From: Oscillospiraceae bacterium | GTDB lineage: Bacteria; Bacillota; Clostridia; Oscillospirales; Ruminococcaceae | NCBI GenBank assembly: GCA_030539275.1 | Contig: JAUNSK010000005.1 | Location: 121,658-185,657 of the forward strand | Direction: 5' to 3' | DNA length: 64,000 nucleotides | In this document: positions 1 to 9,722 of the stretch, piece by piece | Layout of the letters: every line of letters begins with the position of its first letter | Numbering within the stretch: position 1 is the first letter of the stretch | Notes under the pieces: generated by a model | Seen by the model: the letters and a program-made list of their open reading frames with translations, nothing else | Databases searched by the model: none | What the model was told of the DNA's origin: nothing | Translations under genes and position numbers: made by a program

Positions 1-153
1 TTGGAGATATGAAACAATATTTTGATTTAAATATAAAAGAATTTGTTATCTTTGTCATGCTGTAATATATATAATAAAAAAATTACAAGTGAAGTATTGT
101 TCATCCTGATGTATTTTAATCATAATTGATGTTTAAAATATTTAAAACATCTG

Positions 154-182
154 TTGACATTTCATTTTTTTCAAAGTATAAT
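154..182 (+). promoter_or_regulatory. Sigma-A promoter of thrS leader
   Basis: TTGACA (154-159) and TATAAT (177-182) are separated by 17 bp, a consensus vegetative promoter. Transcription would begin near 189, just before the T-box leader. The 150 bases upstream are AT-rich and show no gene. Confidence 0.85.
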
Positions 183-188
183 AAATTT

Positions 189-450
189 AATCACTAATAA
201 ATTGATGATAAGGAAAGCATACTGTTACTTTTGCTTATAAACAGAGACATTCTGCCGTGGCTGAAAGCAGATGATGAGCACTACAGCATGATACCATCCT
301 TTGAGAGCGCTTAACAGGCGACGGGACTTCCCGTTACAGAAGATAAATGAGAGCCGGTTTGTTCATTGGGACAATCAAGGCTGAAATTAAGGGTGGAACC
401 GCGATTATAATAATTGCCCCTCAGACATTTTTGTTCTGAGGGGCATTTTT
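189..450 (+). ncRNA. T-box leader (tRNA-Thr sensing) of thrS
   Basis: The conserved T-box sequence GGGTGGAACCGCG lies at 391-403, directly before a perfect 10-bp terminator stem with a T run. T-box leaders read the charging state of one tRNA: uncharged tRNA pairs with the T-box bulge and favours the antiterminator. The downstream gene is threonyl-tRNA synthetase. A candidate specifier codon ACC (Thr) is at 293-295, before the expected conserved elements. The specifier position is inferred by eye; the T-box motif itself is unambiguous. Confidence 0.93.
416..450 (+). terminator. T-box regulated intrinsic terminator
   Basis: GCCCCTCAGA (416-425) pairs perfectly with TCTGAGGGGC (435-444), followed by ATTTTT. 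It sits about 60 bases before the thrS start codon, so it attenuates that gene. Confidence 0.9.
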
Positions 451-506
451 GCATAATAAAAATATTCATTAATTCAGATTATATAAATGAAAGGAACTGT
501 TTTACT

Positions 507-2447
507 ATGATTAATTTAACTCTTAAGGACAACAGTGTAAAAACTGTAGAAAGCGGCATAATGGCTGCTGACGCTGTAAAGGAAATCGGTTCAGGACTGC
601 TTAAGGCAGCATGTTGTGTAAAGATCAACGGCACTGTTTGTGATCTGAGAACAAAGCTTGAAGAAGACTGTCAGTTTGAAGTCATGACATTTGATGATCA
701 GGAAGGCAAAAAGACATTCTGGCACACAGCCTCTCATATACTTGCACAGGCTGTAAAACGCCTTTATCCGGCTGCTAAGCTTGCTATAGGTCCGGCAATT
801 GACGGTGGTTTTTACTATGACTTTGATGTTGAAAAACCATTTACAGCAGAAGATTTTACTGCAATTGAAAAAGAAATGAAAAAGATCGTAAAGGAAGGAA
901 TCAGACTTGAGCAGTTTGAACTTGCACCGCAGGAAGCTGTAAAATTTCTTAAAGATCAGGATGAACCATATAAAGTTGAACTTTGTGAAGAACATGCAGG
1001 TAAGGGTGAGCCGATATCTTTCTATAAGCAGGGCGATTTCACTGATCTGTGTGCAGGACCTCATCTTCTCAGTACTTCAGCTGTTAAGGCATTTAAAATT
1101 CTTTCCTGTACAGGTGCTTACTGGAGAGGAAATGAGAAGAACAAAATGCTTTCACGTATTTATGCTGTTGCATTTCCTAAAACTGCAGAGCTTGAGGAAC
1201 ACATCAAGAAGCTTGAAGAAGCAAAGCTTCGTGATCATAACAAGCTTGGCAGGGAACTTGAACTGTTTACAACTGTAGATGTAATCGGTCAGGGCCTTCC
1301 GATCATGCTGCCTAAGGGCGCAAGAGTAATTCAGCTTCTTCAGAGATTTGTAGAGGATGAAGAAGAGAGAAGGGGATATCTGCTTACAAAGACACCTTTC
1401 ATGGCTAAAAGTGATCTTTACAAGATATCAGGACACTGGGATCATTATAAGGATGGTATGTTCGTTCTCGGTGATGAGAGCAAGGACAAGGAAGTGTTTG
1501 CTCTGAGACCTATGACATGTCCGTTCCAGTATCAGGTATTTCTCAACAGACAGCGTTCTTACAGAGATCTTCCTATGAGACTTGGTGAAACATCAACTCT
1601 TTTCAGAAATGAAGACAGCGGTGAAATGCACGGACTTATCAGAGTAAGACAGTTTACAATTTCTGAAGGACATCTTATTCTGAGACCTGAACAGCTTGAA
1701 GAAGAATTCAAGGGATGTCTTGAACTTGCTAACTATATCCTTGGTGTTCTCGGACTTAAGGATGATGTAACATACCGTTTCTCACAGTGGGATCCTAAGG
1801 ATACTGACAAGTATATAGGAACTCCTGAACAGTGGGATGAGGCACAGGGTATAATGTACAAGATACTTGATCACCTCGGAGTAAAGTATTCGATCGGTAT
1901 AGGTGAGGCTGCATTCTACGGTCCGAAGCTTGATATCCAGATCAAGAACGTTCACGGCAAGGAAGATACACTTGTTACGATCCAGATAGATCAGATGCTT
2001 GCTGAAAAGTTCGGAATGGAATATGTTGATGTTGACGGAACAAAGAGAAGACCTTATATCATACACAGAACATCACTCGGATGCTATGAGAGAACACTTG
2101 CTCTTCTTATCGAAAAGTATGCAGGTGCATTCCCGCTCTGGCTTGCTCCTGAACAGGTTAAGCTTATTCCGATCGCAGACAGACATCTTGACTATACAAA
2201 TAGTATATATGAAAAACTCAGAAGTGCCGGTATCCGCTGCAGCGTAGATGACAGAGCTGAAAAGGTCGGATATAAGATCAGACAGGCACAGCTTGAAAAA
2301 GTACCTTATATGGTCGTTATCGGTGACAATGAAGTAACTGACCAGAAACTTGCAGTCCGCTCACGCAGGGAAGGCGATCTCGGTACACAGTCATATGATG
2401 AATTCATTTCAAGACTTCTCCGTGAAGTAGCTGAAAAAACAAGATAA
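507..2447 (+). CDS. thrS: Threonyl-tRNA synthetase
   Basis: Class II synthetase that charges tRNA-Thr in the cytoplasm; 646 residues, normal for the family. Order of domains: TGS domain (about 1-60), editing/SAD domain with the HxxxH pair H73/H77 (HTASH), catalytic core with RPMTCPFQ (zinc-binding Cys) and MRLGETSTLFRNE, then the anticodon-binding domain ending near residue 640. I chose ATG 507 because an AAAGGA site lies just upstream and the protein then starts with the TGS fold. An in-frame ATG at 414 would start inside the leader terminator. Expression is controlled by the T-box leader, and the gene is followed by its own terminator. Confidence 0.97.
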   Translation: MINLTLKDNSVKTVESGIMAADAVKEIGSGLLKAACCVKINGTVCDLRTKLEEDCQFEVMTFDDQEGKKTFWHTASHILAQAVKRLYPAAKLAIGPAIDGGFYYDFDVEKPFTAEDFTAIEKEMKKIVKEGIRLEQFELAPQEAVKFLKDQDEPYKVELCEEHAGKGEPISFYKQGDFTDLCAGPHLLSTSAVKAFKILSCTGAYWRGNEKNKMLSRIYAVAFPKTAELEEHIKKLEEAKLRDHNKLGRELELFTTVDVIGQGLPIMLPKGARVIQLLQRFVEDEEERRGYLLTKTPFMAKSDLYKISGHWDHYKDGMFVLGDESKDKEVFALRPMTCPFQYQVFLNRQRSYRDLPMRLGETSTLFRNEDSGEMHGLIRVRQFTISEGHLILRPEQLEEEFKGCLELANYILGVLGLKDDVTYRFSQWDPKDTDKYIGTPEQWDEAQGIMYKILDHLGVKYSIGIGEAAFYGPKLDIQIKNVHGKEDTLVTIQIDQMLAEKFGMEYVDVDGTKRRPYIIHRTSLGCYERTLALLIEKYAGAFPLWLAPEQVKLIPIADRHLDYTNSIYEKLRSAGIRCSVDDRAEKVGYKIRQAQLEKVPYMVVIGDNEVTDQKLAVRSRREGDLGTQSYDEFISRLLREVAEKTR

Positions 2448-2468
2448 TCATATATATAAATAATAATA

Positions 2469-2510
2469 GAACGGGGTCCGCAGCCAAACAGCCGGAACCC
2501 GTTCTTTTTA
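2469..2510 (+). terminator. Terminator of thrS
   Basis: GAACGGG (2469-2475) pairs with CCCGTTC, with an extended stem containing one mismatch, followed by TTTTTA. Confidence 0.85.
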
Positions 2511-2586
2511 ATTACAGTAAGTTTATTTATGCTGATATTCACATTCTTAAGGGTCTTTTTAAACATTAAAAGTAACATATATAGTA

Positions 2587-2615
2587 TTGACATTCAGTTG
2601 GATTATTGATATAAT
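2587..2615 (+). promoter_or_regulatory. Promoter of the ABC/DUF5696 operon
   Basis: TTGACA (2587-2592), 17-bp spacer, TATAAT (2610-2615): full consensus. A weaker second candidate (TTGACT at 2652, TTATAT at 2675) lies in the same 290-base intergenic region. The leader to the first gene is 120-150 bases. Confidence 0.75.
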
Positions 2616-2765
2616 CAAATGGATAACATTATGCATTATTAACAATAATCGTTGACTTAAAACAAAAATTATTTTTATATTTTATAGTTTATAGTTAAAA
2701 ATGTCTATATTATCTGATAATAAAATGAATAAACTGCCATGAAACGGTTACGGAAGGTGAAGGCT

Positions 2766-5681
2766 TTGAAAAGAAGATTAACAGCAGTCGCAGTATCTAT
2801 TGTTATGGGGGCTTTTATGGCCGGCAATTCACTCGGGTTTCAGGTTTATGCACAGCATAATGATATAGATGAAGATAACAGTATACAGGATGCCCTGCAG
2901 ATCGAATATGAAGAAAAAAATACTTACAGCGATTATTATGATGAGCATATCAACGACCCCAGACCTGACTCTGAAATCTTCATAAGGGCAGTTGATTATA
3001 TAACTGCAGAGGATGGTCAGTTTTCTAAAGGTAAATACGGACCATCGGGTGATGTCAGAGAAGATGTTCTTATCTGGAACAGTGTCAGCGGAAGACTGTC
3101 ATATCAGATAGATGTAAAACAGGCAGGCATATATAATATGGCTGTCTCATACTGCCCTGTTGAATCAACCTCAACCAGTATTGATATGTCAGTCCTGATC
3201 GACGGGGAAACCCCGTTTGATACTGCCGGAAGGATCGCACTTAACAGAGTCTGGGTAAATGAAAAAGAAATAACCTGCAATTCACAGGGAAATCAGATAA
3301 GACCTGCACAGAAACAGTACAGCCTGTGGATGAAGACTGACATCAAGGACTCCGACGGTCTGTTTAATGATCCTCTGGGTTTTTATTTGAGCATCGGAAA
3401 ACATACAATTACTTTTGAAGCACGCAAGGCAGATATAGCACTTGAATATATAAAACTGTACAACCAGGCATCTCCTGCTCCCTACAGTGAATCCGCACCT
3501 GATAATTCTGAACTTCAGGCTGCTCCGTCCTTACTTATAAGACTCGAGGGAGAAAATGCTGCATTTAAATCTGATTCAACGCTTTATCCTACATCAGACA
3601 AATCAAGCTATCTTACTTCCCCATGCAGTCCGGGAAAGATGGTTTACAATACTATAGGAGATCAGAACTGGAAAAAAGCACTTCAGACAATTACGTGGAT
3701 CATTCCGGGAGAAGAGATCAAGGGTGACGGCTGGTACAGGATAGGTATAAAAGCCAGGCAGCAGACAATGAGAGGTCTGTACTCAAACAGACGGATATAT
3801 GTTGACGATGAGATAACCTGCAGTGAACTAAGTCAGGTCAGATTCTATTATGATACTGACTGGAGTGTTGTATCGCCTTCTGATGAGAACGGAAATGATA
3901 TATATGTATATCTTACTGCCGGAGAAGATCACACGATAACCATGGAGGCGATTCCAGGTGAAATCGGTGAATCTATGAGACAGCTTGAGCCTCTGGTAGA
4001 CAGCATAAACAGGTATTACAGAAAGATCCTGATGGTAACAGGACCAACTCCGGACAAATATACTGATTATAATGTAACTAAAAATATACCTGAGCTGACA
4101 GACGAACTCACCAGTATCTCCAGTCAGCTGAAGAATGTAAAAAAAAGCATAGAATCGCTTTCCGGATCAACCGGTTCTGAAGCAGCCGGAATTGAGAGAA
4201 TGTATGTAATACTTGACAAGTGCATTAAAAATCCTGAAAAAATTCCAGGATATCTAAAGCAGATCAAGGATAATTCAGCTTCAATCTCGTCATGGATGCG
4301 TGATTACAAAGATCAGCCGCTTGAGGTCGATTATATTGAGATCGCATCATACGACCGGAATTTCTCCGGCGTCCGGGAAAATGCAGTAAAGTCTGCCGGA
4401 TTTGCTGTTAAAGCATTTTTTGTATCATTTTTTCAGGACTACAGTATGATCTCAGAAAAATCTGATGGAGAAGTACTGGATGTATGGGTAAACCTGGGGC
4501 GTGACCAGGCTCTTGCTATAAAAGAACTTACAGAATCAGATTTTATACCGGACAGCGGTATATCAGTAAATCTCAGTATTGTACAGGGCGGCGTAGTAGA
4601 GGCGGCTCTGGCAGGAAAAGCTCCTGACGCTGTTCTGTATCTGGACGGTGAATTTCCTGTAAATCTTGCTGCCAGAGGACTTCTCTGCGATCTTAATCAG
4701 TTTGACGGCATCAAAGAGTCACTGAGCCAGTTCAATCAGGATGCTGACACTATATACAGATATAATGACGGACTCTATGCACTTCCGTTGTCTCAGACAT
4801 TTCCGATGATGTTCTACAGGAAGGATATACTGTATGAACTCGGAATTGACAAGGTACCTCAGACATGGGATGATATCATAGATATACTTCCTGTTCTTCA
4901 GAGAAACTATATGTATGCAGGTCTTGTGCTTCCGTCAACAAATATAGCTCCATCAACCGAACCCGGACATACATTTGCACTGCTGATGCTTCAGAACGGA
5001 CTCGGATACTACAATGATACACTAAGTCAGACTACATTTTCAGATGTTGAAGCTGTTCATGCATTTGAGACATGGACAGACTTCTATACAAAGTACAAGT
5101 TTGAGCAGATCTATGATCCGTTCAGCCGTTTCAGGGATGGAACTTATCCGATAGTGATCCAGCCATATACTTTTTTCAATCAGCTCAAAACTGCCGCTCC
5201 TGAAATTAACGGTTTATGGGATTTTACATGTGTACCCGGAACACTTACCGAAGACGGAGAAATAAATCATGCAGTAAATTCGTCCGGATCAGGTGCCGTT
5301 ATTTTTGAAGAATCGGATAAGAAGGAAGAGGCATGGCAGTTTATAAAATGGTTTGCATCGTCGCAGACACAGACTGAGTATGCAGCACTGACGGAAGGAC
5401 TGCTCGGAACACTCGGCAGATGTGATACAGCAAATCAGCAGGCATTTGCCAACATGTCATGGACTCCGGATGAGACAAGCAAAATCATGCAGCAGTGGAA
5501 TCAGGTAAAGGAAATACCTGTTATACCGGCTGCATATGCAGTAACACGAAATATAATGACTGCATTCAGGACAACGGTTAATAAACATCAGAATGCGCGT
5601 GATACGTTGTTATGGTATAACCGTGATATCAATACAGAGATCAAAAGAAAACGGGCAAACCTTGGCATCGACAGAAAATAG
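2766..5681 (+). CDS. Large solute-binding protein with N-terminal sugar-binding-like modules
   Basis: Secreted ABC substrate-binding protein of 971 residues, about twice the usual length of family 1 binding proteins. A Lys/Arg-rich signal peptide (1 to about 29) is followed by two beta-rich segments resembling CBM6/35-like folds (about 70-235 and 255-400), a helical linker (about 400-520) and the binding-protein domain (about 565-900), which has typical stretches such as LYALPLSQTFPMMFYRKD. I prefer the TTG start at 2766: GGAAGGTG lies six bases upstream, whereas ATG 2739 has no ribosome site. It is first of an eight-gene operon with two permease pairs and no ATPase. A carbohydrate ligand is inferred; the exact substrate cannot be read from the sequence. 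Confidence 0.85.
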   Translation: MKRRLTAVAVSIVMGAFMAGNSLGFQVYAQHNDIDEDNSIQDALQIEYEEKNTYSDYYDEHINDPRPDSEIFIRAVDYITAEDGQFSKGKYGPSGDVREDVLIWNSVSGRLSYQIDVKQAGIYNMAVSYCPVESTSTSIDMSVLIDGETPFDTAGRIALNRVWVNEKEITCNSQGNQIRPAQKQYSLWMKTDIKDSDGLFNDPLGFYLSIGKHTITFEARKADIALEYIKLYNQASPAPYSESAPDNSELQAAPSLLIRLEGENAAFKSDSTLYPTSDKSSYLTSPCSPGKMVYNTIGDQNWKKALQTITWIIPGEEIKGDGWYRIGIKARQQTMRGLYSNRRIYVDDEITCSELSQVRFYYDTDWSVVSPSDENGNDIYVYLTAGEDHTITMEAIPGEIGESMRQLEPLVDSINRYYRKILMVTGPTPDKYTDYNVTKNIPELTDELTSISSQLKNVKKSIESLSGSTGSEAAGIERMYVILDKCIKNPEKIPGYLKQIKDNSASISSWMRDYKDQPLEVDYIEIASYDRNFSGVRENAVKSAGFAVKAFFVSFFQDYSMISEKSDGEVLDVWVNLGRDQALAIKELTESDFIPDSGISVNLSIVQGGVVEAALAGKAPDAVLYLDGEFPVNLAARGLLCDLNQFDGIKESLSQFNQDADTIYRYNDGLYALPLSQTFPMMFYRKDILYELGIDKVPQTWDDIIDILPVLQRNYMYAGLVLPSTNIAPSTEPGHTFALLMLQNGLGYYNDTLSQTTFSDVEAVHAFETWTDFYTKYKFEQIYDPFSRFRDGTYPIVIQPYTFFNQLKTAAPEINGLWDFTCVPGTLTEDGEINHAVNSSGSGAVIFEESDKKEEAWQFIKWFASSQTQTEYAALTEGLLGTLGRCDTANQQAFANMSWTPDETSKIMQQWNQVKEIPVIPAAYAVTRNIMTAFRTTVNKHQNARDTLLWYNRDINTEIKRKRANLGIDRK

Positions 5682-5711
5682 ACAGGTAAGCATACTGCCC
5701 TGGAGGATTTT

Positions 5712-6650
5712 ATGTTATTTAGTGGTGAAAGACTAATGCAAAAAAGGAATAAAACAAAAGTGCTCAGAAGATCTCCGGACTCGGGACAGGCTAAGGAATG
5801 CTGGCTTATGCTTTTGCCTTTTCTGGTGTTCTTTACGGTTTTTACGGTCATACCGGTTCTTATTTCATTGCCGATAGGATTTACAGACTTTGATATGATA
5901 AACAAGCCGGAGTTTGTAGGTCTGTCAAACTATAAAACACTGTTTCTTTCTGATAAGACATTTATTCATTCAATAAGAGTAACGATAATATTTGCAATAT
6001 TTACAGGACCTGTGAGTTATGTACTGTGTTTTCTGCTTGCCTGGCTTATCAATGAACTGCATCCGAGACTCAAAACAATTTTTACGCTGATATTTTATGC
6101 TCCGTCAATGGCAAACGTGTACACGATATGGCAGCTGATCTTCAGCGGTGACCAGTATGGCTATGCAAATTCAGTTCTGCTTGATCTTGGAATTATTACT
6201 GAGTCAAAACAGTGGCTTACTGATTCGAGATATATTCTTGCTGTTGTTATAATAGTACAGCTCTGGATAAGCCTTGGCGCAGGTTTTCTTGCACTCAGGG
6301 CGGGATTTCAGAATATTGACAAAAGTCAGTATGAAGCCGGTGCTATCGAGGGTATCAGGAACAGATGGCAGGAACTCATTTACATAACTATTCCGGCAAT
6401 GGGCCCTCAGATGATGTTTGCGGCAGTAATGCAGATAGTAGCGGCTTTTACTGCGGATATTGTAGGCAGAAATCTTGTTGGTTTTCCCAGTACTGATTAT
6501 GCAGCTCATACTATAATGACACATGCATATGACTATGGATGGGTAAGGTACGAAATGGGTTATTCATCGGCTATATGTACAGTGCTTTTTGCAGTAATGT
6601 ACTTTGCGAACAGGATCATCAGAAAAGTGCTTGCAAAATACATGGACTAA
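5712..6650 (+). CDS. ABC transporter permease (sugar type, MalF-like)
   Basis: Inner-membrane permease of the binding-protein-dependent transport family, 312 residues with about six membrane segments. The EAA loop that contacts the ATPase appears as YEAGAIEGIRNRWQELIYIT (about residues 212-231). Start ATG 5712 follows a GGAGG site. It lies 30 bases after the binding-protein gene and pairs with the next gene as a heterodimer. No ATP-binding subunit is encoded in the operon, so a shared MsmX/MsmK-type ATPase elsewhere is presumably used. Confidence 0.9.
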   Translation: MLFSGERLMQKRNKTKVLRRSPDSGQAKECWLMLLPFLVFFTVFTVIPVLISLPIGFTDFDMINKPEFVGLSNYKTLFLSDKTFIHSIRVTIIFAIFTGPVSYVLCFLLAWLINELHPRLKTIFTLIFYAPSMANVYTIWQLIFSGDQYGYANSVLLDLGIITESKQWLTDSRYILAVVIIVQLWISLGAGFLALRAGFQNIDKSQYEAGAIEGIRNRWQELIYITIPAMGPQMMFAAVMQIVAAFTADIVGRNLVGFPSTDYAAHTIMTHAYDYGWVRYEMGYSSAICTVLFAVMYFANRIIRKVLAKYMD

Positions 6651-6662
6651 GGGGTGATATCA

Positions 6663-7577
6663 TTGTCAAAGAACCGCAGTAAAAAAAGAAACACAGCTGA
6701 CAGAAAAGTTGATGTCACCGCAATGAAGGCTTCAAGCAGGCAGGCAGGTATAAGAAAAGGATCAACTGCAGGAATTTTTATATTCCTTTTTATCCTGGGA
6801 ACGTTTATGGTCCTCCCTGTATATCTTGCTGTTGTTATGTCACTTAAACCGTCACAGGAATGGTTCATTTTTCCGCCGAAGCTTTATGTAATGGATCCGA
6901 CACTTGATAACTACAGGGATATGTTCAGGGCAGCCGGAAAACTGTGGGTGCCATTTTCAAGATATGTTTTCAACAGTGTTTTCGTAACCGCAACAATTAC
7001 TGCAGCGCAATGTTTTTCCGCATCAATGGCAGCATTTATACTTGCCAAAGGTAAGTTTAAAGGAAATAAATTTCTTAACGCAGTTGTAGTGGTATCGCTG
7101 CTGTATCAGAGCAATGTAATTTACATAGTTCAGTATATAGTTGTCGCAAAGCTCGGGCTCATAGATTCATATCTTGCACTGATACTGCCTAATATAGCCA
7201 CTCCTATGGGTGTGTTTCTGATGAGACAGTCAATAAGTCAGATCCCTGATTCAATGATCGAGGCAGCTAAGGTTGATGGCGCAGGTATGTTTAATATCTG
7301 CTGGAAAATAGTTATGCCTAATCAGAAACCGGCACTAATGACTCTTATTATATTTGCATTTCAGGCTGCCTGGAATATGCAGGGCAGTACTTACATATTT
7401 AATGAGGCCTATAAAACACTTCCTGCGGCTGTGGCACAGGCCGCTGCGAGCGGTATAGCAAGGCAGGGTGTTGCGATGGCAGCTGCAGTATTTATGATGA
7501 TTCCGCCTGTTATAGTATTTATGCTGGCACAGAAACAGGTTATAGAAACGATGGCACATTCAGGCATAAAGGAATAA
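6663..7577 (+). CDS. ABC transporter permease (carbohydrate type, MalG-like)
   Basis: Second permease of the first pair; 304 residues from the TTG start at 6663, which has an AAGGGGTGAT site at ideal distance. A GTG at 6654 overlaps that site and is less likely. A basic cytoplasmic N-terminus is followed by about six membrane helices, and the EAA loop reads MIEAAKVDGAGMFNICWKIV. It starts 12 bases after the preceding permease stop. A sugar substrate is inferred only from family resemblance. Confidence 0.88.
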   Translation: MSKNRSKKRNTADRKVDVTAMKASSRQAGIRKGSTAGIFIFLFILGTFMVLPVYLAVVMSLKPSQEWFIFPPKLYVMDPTLDNYRDMFRAAGKLWVPFSRYVFNSVFVTATITAAQCFSASMAAFILAKGKFKGNKFLNAVVVVSLLYQSNVIYIVQYIVVAKLGLIDSYLALILPNIATPMGVFLMRQSISQIPDSMIEAAKVDGAGMFNICWKIVMPNQKPALMTLIIFAFQAAWNMQGSTYIFNEAYKTLPAAVAQAAASGIARQGVAMAAAVFMMIPPVIVFMLAQKQVIETMAHSGIKE

Positions 7578-7599
7578 TAATACAAAAAGGGTGATACAT

Positions 7600-9081
7600 A
7601 TGCATTTTAAAGTAAAAAAACTAACTGCTGTATTGACTGCCTGTATTATCAGCGTTCTGACATCAGTCAGCTCAGTAAATGCTTATGAAACCTACAGTGT
7701 ATATAATTATGACAGATGGGGAGAGGCAGTCCCTTCCCAGGCTGGATATACTGCACGCAAAAGTGTAACCGGTGACGATCTTGGTGCGGGAAGCTTTAAC
7801 ATGCCAGGCGATATTTTCATTGATACAAACGGAAGGTTTTATATAGCTGACACCGGAAACAGCCGTATAGTAGTGACAGACGATCAGCTCAACAGTGCAG
7901 ATTCAGTTCTGGATACCTTTACATACAACTCACAGGAGCTTACACTTAAAAATCCTAAGGGCATTTATGTATCGCCTGACAATATGATATATATTGCCGA
8001 TACAGAAAACTCAAGAGTTTTAGTATGCGATCAGAACTGTAAGGTGAAGCTTATTCTGGAGCGGCCTCAAAGTGATCTGTATCCTGAAAACCTGACTTTT
8101 CTTCCCCAGAAGGTCATTTCAGACAGAGCGGGCTATATCTATGTTACCGTTGCAAATATAACAAGCGGGGCACTTATGTATGACAAAGACGGAAATTTTG
8201 AAGGATTTTACGGGGCAAACAGAGTCAAAAAAACAAGCCAGGTCGTGATGGATTACTTCTGGAAGCTGCTGGCCCCTGACAGCATGAGAAAATATATGAC
8301 TGATGCAGTACCGGCTCCTGTAACTAACTTTGATATTGATTCTGACGGATTTATATATACATGCTGCAGTTCGAGAAAACAGGATACGGATGTTATCAAG
8401 AAGGTAAATACTGCAGGGTATAATCTCTTTGCCGATTATGATATAAGCTTCGGAGATTATCCGACTCCCGACTACAGCAATACTCCTCAGAATTCTTTTG
8501 TTGATGTTGATGTAAGCGATGACGGCCTTATCAATTGTCTTGACTTTACAAACGGACGGATATTTCAGTATGATGAGGAGTGCAATCTCCTGTTTGTTAT
8601 GGGATCACTGGGAAATCAGACAGGTACATTCACTCAGGTATCAGCTGTAGAATCATCAGACTCAAGCATTTATGTTGCCGATGCGCAGAAGAACACTATA
8701 ACTGTTTTTGATGAGACTGTATTTGGTTCATATGTTCATAAAGCAGTCAGACTGTATAACGACGGATATTATGATGAGGCACTAAAACCATGGAATGAGG
8801 TTCTCAGAATGGACGGCGGATACTGTCTTGCCAGCAACGGAATCGCCAGCGCACTTATCAATAAAGGTGAATATAAAAAAGCAATGAAATATGCAAAAGC
8901 AGCAGATAACCAGTGGCTGTATAACAGGGCATTTGAAGGCTGGCGTACAGAATTTATAAACAGTAATTTTTCAGCTGTTGCGGCAGTACTTGCCGGGATC
9001 ATCCTGATTATCTCAGCTCCGGTATATCTGAAAAAAAGGAAGAAACGCCTGCACAAATCAGAAATGGAGGAGCAGTCATGA
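7600..9081 (+). CDS. Membrane-anchored NHL-repeat protein with TPR-like segment
   Basis: 493 residues. A signal peptide (1 to about 28) leads into an extracellular domain with NHL/beta-propeller repeats; two clear ones read FYIADTGNSRIVV and IYIADTENSRVLV. A TPR-like helical hairpin follows (about 380-436, with YDEALKPWNEVLRMDGG), then one C-terminal membrane helix (about 457-477) and a basic tail. The topology is extracellular propeller, membrane anchor, short cytoplasmic end. ATG 7600 follows AAGGGTGAT. The next gene overlaps its stop by four bases, implying translational coupling. The function is unknown; NHL propellers usually bind ligands or protein partners. Confidence 0.8.
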   Translation: MHFKVKKLTAVLTACIISVLTSVSSVNAYETYSVYNYDRWGEAVPSQAGYTARKSVTGDDLGAGSFNMPGDIFIDTNGRFYIADTGNSRIVVTDDQLNSADSVLDTFTYNSQELTLKNPKGIYVSPDNMIYIADTENSRVLVCDQNCKVKLILERPQSDLYPENLTFLPQKVISDRAGYIYVTVANITSGALMYDKDGNFEGFYGANRVKKTSQVVMDYFWKLLAPDSMRKYMTDAVPAPVTNFDIDSDGFIYTCCSSRKQDTDVIKKVNTAGYNLFADYDISFGDYPTPDYSNTPQNSFVDVDVSDDGLINCLDFTNGRIFQYDEECNLLFVMGSLGNQTGTFTQVSAVESSDSSIYVADAQKNTITVFDETVFGSYVHKAVRLYNDGYYDEALKPWNEVLRMDGGYCLASNGIASALINKGEYKKAMKYAKAADNQWLYNRAFEGWRTEFINSNFSAVAAVLAGIILIISAPVYLKKRKKRLHKSEMEEQS

Positions 9082-9707
9082 TGAATCTTACGCCTGTTCA
9101 ATGGGTAAGCCATGTTGTATTTCATCCGTTTGAGGGATTTGAAAACCTGAGGTGGAAAAAAGCAGGATCTCTTAAGATAGCTCTTATAATTGTAACTTTC
9201 CTGTTTGCAGGAATGCTTGTCAGCGACAGACTGTACGGATTTCAGTTCAAGGCTGTGTATGACAAGGTTTTTAATATCGTTCCTTATATAGTCAGGAGTT
9301 ATGTGGTTTTTGCTGCATGGGTGACAGGAAACTGGGCAGTATGTTCTCTGATAAATTCAGAGGGAACATTCAGAAAAATATGTATATACAGCTCATATGC
9401 GCTGGTCCCGTATGTTGTACAGCTATATGTAAATACAGCTGTATCACACATTCTTATACAGGATGAAGTCATTTTTATGCAGTGTATCTATTACGGTTCT
9501 GTCATCTGGAGTGCACTGCTTATGTTTTCCGCTGTTAAGGCTGTACATCAGTACACATGTTTTCAGACAATACTTGCTGTCGCTCTGACTGTTGCTGCAA
9601 TGTGTATTATAATGTTTATAACGGTTCTTCTTATGTCCCTGTTTCAGCAGGTAGCAATATTCATATATGAATTATATACGGAAATACAGTACAGGATCAG
9701 AGTATAG
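9078..9707 (+). CDS. YIP1-family-like integral membrane protein
   Basis: 209 residues with about five hydrophobic helices and little soluble sequence. The N-terminus contains VVFHPFEGFENLRW, a pattern typical of bacterial YIP1-family proteins, where a Pro/Phe-rich segment precedes the membrane domain. The start overlaps the previous stop within an ATGATGA string, after a GGAGGA site. Its position between the NHL anchor protein and the DUF5696 protein suggests it assembles with them at the membrane. No enzymatic motif is visible, and the assignment rests on overall pattern. Confidence 0.65.
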   Translation: MMNLTPVQWVSHVVFHPFEGFENLRWKKAGSLKIALIIVTFLFAGMLVSDRLYGFQFKAVYDKVFNIVPYIVRSYVVFAAWVTGNWAVCSLINSEGTFRKICIYSSYALVPYVVQLYVNTAVSHILIQDEVIFMQCIYYGSVIWSALLMFSAVKAVHQYTCFQTILAVALTVAAMCIIMFITVLLMSLFQQVAIFIYELYTEIQYRIRV

Positions 9708-9722
9708 AAAACAGGTGATGAT

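Noticed and set aside
414-506. Upstream extension of thrS to ATG 414
   Set aside because: It would translate through the T-box terminator and add 31 residues not belonging to the TGS domain; ATG 507 has a good ribosome site.
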